Origin: Ornithinibacillus salinisoli
GTDB lineage: Bacteria > Bacillota > Bacilli > Bacillales > Amphibacillaceae
Length of the DNA: 64,000 nt
Reading direction: 5' to 3' (one strand)
NCBI RefSeq assembly: GCF_042682545.1
Contig: NZ_JBHUHQ010000002.1
Shown here in pieces: positions 58,716-64,000 of the stretch; positions within the stretch are counted from its first letter, which is position 1; each line of letters begins with the position of its first letter. A program made the position numbers and the translations under genes. A model generated the notes under the pieces. That model saw nothing but the letters and a program-made list of their open reading frames with translations. It searched no databases and was not told where the DNA came from.

Positions 58716-60040
58716 ATATGCTTTGCTTCTTTTTTCCATTTTCGATTCATGAAAAATGCAACACTACCGATTAGGATAATAATCCCAAGGCTAATAAAAA
58801 ATCCTGGTCGGTTTGTTTTATCAATAAGTGTTCCACTTATCCCAACAAATAATAAAGTCATTCCAAAATAGTATTTAAACTTCTGTTTTAACGTTACTTT
58901 CTGCAATTTTTTAGCAGATAATATAATAAATAACCAATTATATAGGAGCATTAGCCCGGCACCTGTTGTGATATACGTATAAATTTTGTCTGGTAATGCA
59001 AGTGACATCACGATGGATCCTGCGAGTCCGATAATCAGAATTCCTAATGCAGGAAACGGTACAGCTAATTTCCCTTTCTTTGCGAAAAAAGAAGGGGCAT
59101 CTCCATCTTGTGCTAATGATACCAGGATCGTAGTAACGCCAAAGAAGGATGCAACCATCGTTGAAAAACCGGCAATAATTAACGCACCATTAAAAATATG
59201 TGGAACAAATCCTAATTCAAAATCCTTTAGTGCAACAATGAACGGGCTCTCCTTCGTATGAAAAATGTCCCAAGATACTAACGATAAGGCTAGTCCGAGT
59301 GATATCACATAGATAATGACAAGGGATAAAATCATTACTTTTCCCGATTTCGGTGCTTCCTTTGGTTCTTTTAATTGGATTGCCATTAATCCCATTACTT
59401 CAATACCTCCAAATGCATAGAAGGCAAAAATGAAACATGCCCAAAACCCCATTAATCCAGTGGGAAAAAACTCACTTACCGAGCTTGGCATATTTAGCTG
59501 TTTAACACCATCTACCAAACCGAAAACAAAGGCACCTGCAATAACAATAAACATAATAATGGCAGCAAGTTTCATGACTGCAAAAATATTTTCGATTCGA
59601 CTTAAGCCTTTTGCACCGATTAACAACACAAAAATCCCTAACAAGGCATAGCCTAGCGCAAATAACCATAAGGAAATGTTCGGAAACCAAAATCGAGAAA
59701 AGATAGACAACGCTGTTAACTGACTTCCCATAATCAAAATCTCAGCAAACCAATACATCCAACCAATGCTAAACCCTGCCCAATGACCGTATGCTTGCTT
59801 GGCATAGGTACGAAATGCCCCTTTTTCAGGATGTTTTGCTGTTAATTTAGCTAATGCATCGAACACAATATATGTGGCAATTCCCGCTAAAAGAAATGCG
59901 ATTAGAATGGACGGTCCACCTAATTGGATCCCAACACTAGACCCCAAAAAGAAGCCTGTACCAATCGTACAGCCGACTCCGAACAAGGATAATTGCCACC
60001 ATTTCATGTTCTTTTCTTCCGTTTCAGACTTTTCCATCAT
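58712..60040 (-). CDS. APC family amino acid permease
   Basis: A 442-residue amino acid/polyamine/organocation carrier with 12 membrane helices. Helix 1 has the substrate-binding break GVGCTIGTGFFLGSS; helix 6 is FAFYAFGGIEVMGL. It is most like the AAT-type permeases of Bacillus such as YbgF/AapA. The ATG (60040 or 60037) follows GGGAGG. The substrate is not apparent. It is alone on the minus strand and convergent with the LysE gene. Confidence 0.88.
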   Translation of the reverse strand: MMEKSETEEKNMKWWQLSLFGVGCTIGTGFFLGSSVGIQLGGPSILIAFLLAGIATYIVFDALAKLTAKHPEKGAFRTYAKQAYGHWAGFSIGWMYWFAEILIMGSQLTALSIFSRFWFPNISLWLFALGYALLGIFVLLIGAKGLSRIENIFAVMKLAAIIMFIVIAGAFVFGLVDGVKQLNMPSSVSEFFPTGLMGFWACFIFAFYAFGGIEVMGLMAIQLKEPKEAPKSGKVMILSLVIIYVISLGLALSLVSWDIFHTKESPFIVALKDFELGFVPHIFNGALIIAGFSTMVASFFGVTTILVSLAQDGDAPSFFAKKGKLAVPFPALGILIIGLAGSIVMSLALPDKIYTYITTGAGLMLLYNWLFIILSAKKLQKVTLKQKFKYYFGMTLLFVGISGTLIDKTNRPGFFISLGIIILIGSVAFFMNRKWKKEAKHI

Positions 60041-60189
60041 GAACCTCCCTCAATACACCATACCTTCTAAAATTCCCAATAATCGTTGAATATAAAATTG
60101 TAATTTTTACTAATTAACGATAGGAATGTATGAGAAAGAATACCACACTTATTTGTTTCACTTTCAAGCAGCTTGGCCATCGGATAAAG

Positions 60190-60235
60190 AAAAAATCCTC
60201 AATGGAATCCTAATAGATTCTCTTGAGGATTTTTT
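60190..60235 (-). terminator. Rho-independent terminator
   Basis: AAAAAATCCTCAA and TTGAGGATTTTTT form a perfect 13-bp stem; on the minus strand it lies directly behind the lipoprotein stop and ends in T6. Confidence 0.9.
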
Positions 60236-60778
60236 CTAACTTTGATCGAATAACACATTACCTTCATTATCTAATACCTGAAACGTAATATCATCAGTGT
60301 CCTCTATATGATCAGGTAATTTATCCAGAAAAATATGTTTACTATTAATATCCGTACTATTTTGATGTAAGGAATTTCCTTCTTTATCTTTAATCATATA
60401 TTCTACTTTTTCAGCTTGAGGATAATGGAAAACCCCACCCCAAACAATCCGTATTGGATTATCTGAACCATCCTCGATCAAATCTACGGTTAAAAATTCA
60501 TTTCTATTTACGATATCCACTTTTTTTGTGAAAGGATCACTAGTCTCAACTTTATACCGTTCGTTCTTTAAAGAATATTCACTTCGACATACGATATAAC
60601 TACCTTCTGCATCCTTTGTTAGAAATATGACAATACCATCATCATCGTTTTGAAACAATATCTCTGGTTCATCATGTTCTGATAAACCGCTACTATTAAT
60701 TGCCTCCTTTAAGGTGGAATGGGAACAACCTGATGCAATTATGACAATGAAAACAAAAACAGTTAAATATTTTCTCAT
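60236..60778 (-). CDS. Putative lipoprotein, unknown function
   Basis: A 180-residue protein with signal peptide and lipobox IIASGC (Cys near residue 18). The mature part is beta-rich and charged, with strands such as DGIVIFLTKDAEGSYIVCR and PIRIVWGGVFHYPQAEKVEY. ATG 60778 follows GGGGAGGAG. I do not recognise the family; similar short lipoproteins of unknown role are common in Bacillaceae. Confidence 0.75.
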   Translation of the reverse strand: MRKYLTVFVFIVIIASGCSHSTLKEAINSSGLSEHDEPEILFQNDDDGIVIFLTKDAEGSYIVCRSEYSLKNERYKVETSDPFTKKVDIVNRNEFLTVDLIEDGSDNPIRIVWGGVFHYPQAEKVEYMIKDKEGNSLHQNSTDINSKHIFLDKLPDHIEDTDDITFQVLDNEGNVLFDQS

Positions 60779-61092
60779 TTTCTCCTCCCCGAAAAACAAT
60801 CGTCATCCCTACTTTATATTTCTAACCACTGATTAACTGGTACATTTACCGGTAATTACATGTAGAATATAAAATTACAAAAGTGTATATATATTAGACG
60901 AATTAACCATGAGAAAAGTTTCAATAATTAGAAAAAATTTACTTAAGTTTTATGTTAAAGATGTCTCAAAAATCGTTCTGGGTGATTTAAGATCCCTAGT
61001 CAATTTTATAATGACTTTCATGTATCAAATTATTAACCGAAACGGATTTTAGATGAATCATGTAAGAATGTCTCCTTCAACATTGATACTAC
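60779..61092. other. Intergenic region, no supported gene
   Basis: About 310 AT-rich bases. A 47-codon plus-strand reading (60909-61052) has no ribosome binding site. The left part should hold the promoter of the lipoprotein gene. Confidence 0.4.
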
Positions 61093-61572
61093 CTATTTTG
61101 ATGCTGACCAATCCATCCGTTTGAAAACAAATTCACGGTGTTTTTTAAAAGCATGTTTCGTGCAAAAGCGTTCCATGACATCATTTCCAATCCAATAGTC
61201 TAACTCTATGATATCTATATTATTATTTTCCGCTATTTGATAGACCCTCTCCATTAATTTCGAGCCATAACCATTCTTTCTGTCCGTTTGATTCACACAA
61301 ATTTGGTGGACAAACACAGCTTGATATCCTTTTCGAAATGCATTCTCCTTGTAATTTCTTACCTCTGCCCAAACATAGCCAACACTTTCCTTATTATCCT
61401 TGACGACAAAAAACATATTTTGCTCATTAGCCATAATCGCTTTAAAGGCATTTGTTATCGTATCTTTGTTCTATCCTTTGAAGTACTCCGGGTATAAACT
61501 TGTATGTAAATCATGAACAGGTTTATTTAGTTCAGCAATTAATTCATAGTCTGTCGTATGTACAATTTTCAT
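61093..61572 (-). pseudogene. GNAT acetyltransferase interrupted by an in-frame TAG
   Basis: From a well-placed ATG at 61572 (GGGGGATGATC before it) the frame reads KIVHTTDYELIAELN, then HTSLYPEYFKG, then TAG at 61473-61471, then NKDTITNAFKAIM and a normal acetyltransferase core with SVGYVWAEVRN, HQICVNQTDRKNGYGSKLM and FCTKHAFKKHREFVF. One stop in an otherwise intact 160-codon gene marks a recent inactivation or an assembly error. Re-start at ATG 61434 would lose the first strand and helices. Confidence 0.78.
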
Positions 61573-61583
61573 GATCATCCCCC

Positions 61584-62507
61584 TTAACTTATACGGTATT
61601 GAGAGCTATCAAACAATACCTCAAGAAGGTCTCTAAATAACTTCTGTTGTGATGGGTTTTCCCAGTCCTCTTTATATTCAGCCATTAACCACATCACTTC
61701 ATCCAAGAAAACATGTTCTATCGCACGATTCCAATATGCTATTTCGATTTGACTTAATGTGACGTATTCTTTATAACCTGACATAAATAATTTCCATTCG
61801 GAAGGGGTAAACATTCGATCGGGTGCACTTTCTAATTCATTATGAAATAAAAATAGTGCTAATGCTAGATCAAAAATTCTTGGAATCCAAGTGGCATTAT
61901 CTGGATCAATCAAATAAAGAGAGGGGGTAAACACTAAATTATTTGCTTTATAATCATGCGGTGTAGCAATAGAGACTAGTCCACTGTTTTGTAAATCATC
62001 TTGCTGGGATACAATTTGAATTAACTTTTCCTTCAATTTATTGCTATCTAACTTAAAATTAACTAAAGAGGCATGCTTCGCTATTTCAGCAACACTTTCT
62101 TCGATCTCTTCACCAGTGAAATCAAACACATCATATTTGCCTAATTCAAATATATTTTGATCAGGTGATAGTGCATGTATTTTTCCAAATAACTTACCAG
62201 ATTGATAGATTTCGTCTTCTTTGCCGGTATATGTAGTTCCGTCAATAAAAGGATAGACTACATAGGTTTCATCATCCAATTTTTGTGGGTTTTCTACGTG
62301 TAATTCTACCGGTGTAACGACATTTATTCCTTTTTCATGTAACATTTTTGTAAACGCTATTAAGGGTTCCGGGTGCTTTTGTGTCCGTTTTATAATATAT
62401 TCTTTTTCCTTATCACTTATTTTGTAAACAGGTGAAAAGGGGTAAATACTATTTGGTTCGTAATCCACTTTAAAATCAAATCTATTTAATATATCTTTCC
62501 CAATCAT
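61584..62507 (-). CDS. Phosphotransferase of the APH/HSK2 family
   Basis: A 307-residue kinase-like protein. Lys in YIIKRTQ, YPFIDGTTYTG, the catalytic segment IATPHDYKANNLVFT with Asp and Asn (the usual HGD is replaced by PHD) and LYLIDPDNATW with the metal-binding Asp. The ATG follows GGAGG and lies inside the end of the Nudix gene upstream (26-base overlap), so both are cotranscribed. The pairing suggests metabolite phosphorylation and clean-up; the substrate is unknown. Confidence 0.82.
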   Translation of the reverse strand: MIGKDILNRFDFKVDYEPNSIYPFSPVYKISDKEKEYIIKRTQKHPEPLIAFTKMLHEKGINVVTPVELHVENPQKLDDETYVVYPFIDGTTYTGKEDEIYQSGKLFGKIHALSPDQNIFELGKYDVFDFTGEEIEESVAEIAKHASLVNFKLDSNKLKEKLIQIVSQQDDLQNSGLVSIATPHDYKANNLVFTPSLYLIDPDNATWIPRIFDLALALFLFHNELESAPDRMFTPSEWKLFMSGYKEYVTLSQIEIAYWNRAIEHVFLDEVMWLMAEYKEDWENPSQQKLFRDLLEVLFDSSQYRIS

Positions 62508-62928
62508 GATGAGCCTCCAAATCCTTTTTCGATTCTATAAAATCAATTAATATTTCCCTGTCCCCTGGGTATGTAAGCTCTAAATTCGTAATATCCTCCA
62601 CAGATTTCCAACCAATTTCATAGATTAGATTGTCAGGATCTTGAATTTCTGCTTCGCCACCATATGCTTGTACTTCAAAGTATTGCACTTCAGTATGGTA
62701 ACCATCTGAAGTGCTCTTTTTGGCAAATAGTAGTCGGATAATATTTACATGGTATCCAGTTTCTTCGTTAACCTCGCGTATACAACATGCCTCAAACGTT
62801 TCTCCATTTTCCTTCCCACCAGATGGAACAGACCAAGTCTTTTCTTCTTCTGGAGTTCCTTGTTTAACCATTAGGATCTCATTATTTTCATTTACGCAAA
62901 CTCCTGCCGCTCCATACCATTCTTTCAT
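62482..62928 (-). CDS. Nudix hydrolase
   Basis: A 148-residue Nudix enzyme with an intact box, GGKENGETFEACCIREVNEETGY, near residue 38; the Glu residues bind the metals. The start LVKQG-type strand (NEILMVKQGTPEEEKTWSVPSG) and later AEIQDPDNLIYEIGWKS are normal for the MutT/ADP-ribose branch. The ATG at 62928 follows ATGGGG. It is cotranscribed with the kinase downstream. The nucleotide substrate is not evident. Confidence 0.88.
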   Translation of the reverse strand: MKEWYGAAGVCVNENNEILMVKQGTPEEEKTWSVPSGGKENGETFEACCIREVNEETGYHVNIIRLLFAKKSTSDGYHTEVQYFEVQAYGGEAEIQDPDNLIYEIGWKSVEDITNLELTYPGDREILIDFIESKKDLEAHHDWERYIK

Positions 62929-62947
62929 CAAACCAACCCCATTTTAA

Positions 62948-63031
62948 CTACTTCTTTTTTCTACGGTTTCCTAATAACCCAATTGCAGCAGCAATGGCAA
63001 CTGCAATAGCAACCCAAATGCCTATATCCAA
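62948..63031 (-). CDS. Very small membrane protein, 27 residues
   Basis: A 27-codon gene with TTG start at 63031 and GGTGGTGG before it. The product has a single Ala/Ile-rich membrane helix (WVAIAVAIAAAIGLLG) and ends in NRRKKK. It lies between two Nudix genes. Single-helix peptides with a basic end can be toxins of type I systems, membrane-stress peptides or transporter partners; nothing here decides between these. Confidence 0.45.
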   Translation of the reverse strand: MDIGIWVAIAVAIAAAIGLLGNRRKKK

Positions 63032-63075
63032 GTTATTCCACCACCTGTTGTTTTCTTATTATACGAAATAGAGAA

Positions 63076-63567
63076 TTAGATGGTTTCAAGATTATCAACA
63101 ATTGAAGACGTTTTAAACTCATGCACCTCACCATTTCGATAACTAAAATGATAATTATAAATTTCATCATTATCTAGTATTTGTGAAAGAAAATAATTCA
63201 AATTTGCAACCCCTGTATTTTCCGGATGAAAGATCCAGTCTACCTTTTTCCAATCTAAGATCCCCTCAACTGTCTTTATAGGAGTATAATAATGATATGT
63301 ACTAGGAAGTTCAACAACAAAAGCATACATCCCACTATTTACGTTTAGTGAATTTACATTCCATGTTACAGTTCCTCTATAATCTACACTTTCTACTTTT
63401 AATCCTGTTTCTTCTTTTATTTCTCGTATAATGCATTCCGTTGGCGTTTCATCTTTTTCAATCTTTCCACCTACACCGTTCCAACTTCCCATCCAAGTTG
63501 AAGATTCTCGGTTTAGTAGCAGGATTTCTTCTCCTCGTTTGATAAAAGCTATTGTGTATTTAAGCAT
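63076..63567 (-). CDS. Nudix hydrolase, 8-oxo-dGTP-type
   Basis: A 163-residue Nudix protein. The box is GGKIEKDETPTECIIREIKEETGL near residue 33, preceded by ILLLNRESSTWMGSWNGVGG, the typical layout of MutT/YtkD-like enzymes that remove oxidised nucleotides. The ATG follows GAGGAG. Substrate assignment is by family only. Confidence 0.87.
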   Translation of the reverse strand: MLKYTIAFIKRGEEILLLNRESSTWMGSWNGVGGKIEKDETPTECIIREIKEETGLKVESVDYRGTVTWNVNSLNVNSGMYAFVVELPSTYHYYTPIKTVEGILDWKKVDWIFHPENTGVANLNYFLSQILDNDEIYNYHFSYRNGEVHEFKTSSIVDNLETI

Positions 63568-63590
63568 GTTATTTCTCCTCTATAGAATGA

Positions 63591-64000
63591 TTATTTCATC
63601 ATATTTTTGCAAAGGTTGAGGAGGTCATCACTCAACTGGTTCAAGATTTTTATCTGCTCTTCTTTGAGTGGTGTAAATCCAATTCTAGATAATCCTTGCC
63701 TTATATTTTTCGGTAACATCTCAAAGTAATCATCGAAATACAATCCATTTGATGTTTCAAAATAAAGCCATAGCGCTTCACTATATGCTTGCCACAAGAG
63801 AGTAACTGTTTCATCTTTCTTACATAATCGTTTTGCTTTCATTTCAAATAGTAGATCCTGAATCTCATCTATTCCAAATTCAAATGAGTATGCTTGATTA
63901 CGTAAGTGATACCGAAACTGTTTCATAATATGGATTATTTCTTTCACCTTAACTTCATTAAAAAATGGTGATACAATCTTTACCGTATTATAATGATCTT
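63591..64000 (-). CDS. Unknown helical protein, 5' end beyond the window
   Basis: The frame is open from the window edge to 63591. The visible 136 residues are helical and aromatic-rich (FRYHLRNQAYSFEFGIDEIQDLLFEMK, WQAYSEALWLYFE). A GTG at 63947 could start a 118-residue product but has no good ribosome binding site, and the upstream residues (NTVKIVSPFFNEVKV) look coding, so the true start probably lies outside. Not recognised. Confidence 0.6.
   Translation of the reverse strand, partial: DHYNTVKIVSPFFNEVKVKEIIHIMKQFRYHLRNQAYSFEFGIDEIQDLLFEMKAKRLCKKDETVTLLWQAYSEALWLYFETSNGLYFDDYFEMLPKNIRQGLSRIGFTPLKEEQIKILNQLSDDLLNLCKNMMK

Noticed and set aside
60909..61052. 47-codon plus-strand reading in an intergenic gap
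   Set aside because: No ribosome binding site, no family resemblance, isolated orientation; chance in AT-rich DNA is likely.
1..64000. CRISPR arrays, prophage genes or complete insertion sequences
   Set aside because: No spaced direct repeats, transposase, integrase or phage structural gene was seen on either strand.

Overview
The window looks like a chromosomal segment of a low-GC, spore-forming member of the Bacillaceae, closest in feel to the Oceanobacillus/Virgibacillus group. This genus-level guess is inference. It rests on low GC, strong AGGAGG-type ribosome binding sites with many TTG and GTG starts, a CotF-like spore coat protein, the sppA-yteJ gene order, csaA, the bacillithiol-dependent fosB, a SAM-I (S-box) riboswitch, and GC-rich intergenic hairpin repeats of a kind common in this family. 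No tRNA, rRNA, CRISPR array, prophage or intact insertion sequence was found.

Layout. 1-4.1 kb: the 5' part of an acyl-CoA synthetase, a spore coat gene, yteJ-sppA, a PC4-like ssDNA-binding protein, a 51-residue membrane protein and a DEDDh exonuclease. 4.2-10.3 kb: two ABC transporters, the second with an FtsX/MacB-type permease. 10.3-15.9 kb: a SAM-riboswitch-controlled methionine synthase homologue, then a class V aminotransferase overlapping serA, with a HAD phosphatase facing them; together these could be a serine pathway. 16.2-20.4 kb: a transferred-looking island with a PadR regulator, three DUF1048 proteins and a DrrAB-like exporter, all on the minus strand. 20.8-31.3 kb: accessory genes (ArsR plus SRPBCC pair, hydrolases, DinB, a WYL regulator facing an SDR, a DHA2 MFS pump) with a decayed kinase gene. 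31.4-46.1 kb: TANGO2, CBS, GDPD and CsaA proteins, a two-subunit GMC dehydrogenase, a DUF819 transporter, a fused pair of broken genes, a second-looking DNA sliding clamp, a 220-bp structured repeat, and several transferases and kinases.

46.2-52.6 kb is the most notable part. A promoter and cobalamin riboswitch precede five minus-strand genes: a wall-anchored protein with two DUF4430 domains and an alpha6/alpha6-type region (the two building blocks of animal transcobalamin and intrinsic factor), a DUF4430 lipoprotein, and the T, fused A1-A2 and S components of an ECF transporter. I read this as a surface capture-and-import system for vitamin B12 or a related corrinoid.

52.7-64 kb: an aldo/keto reductase, an alpha-glucosidase, fosB, acetyltransferases, phosphotransferases, LysE and APC transporters, Nudix hydrolases, and an acetyltransferase gene broken by an in-frame stop. 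Start sites were chosen by ribosome binding site and family N-terminus, so several genes are shorter than their longest open frame.
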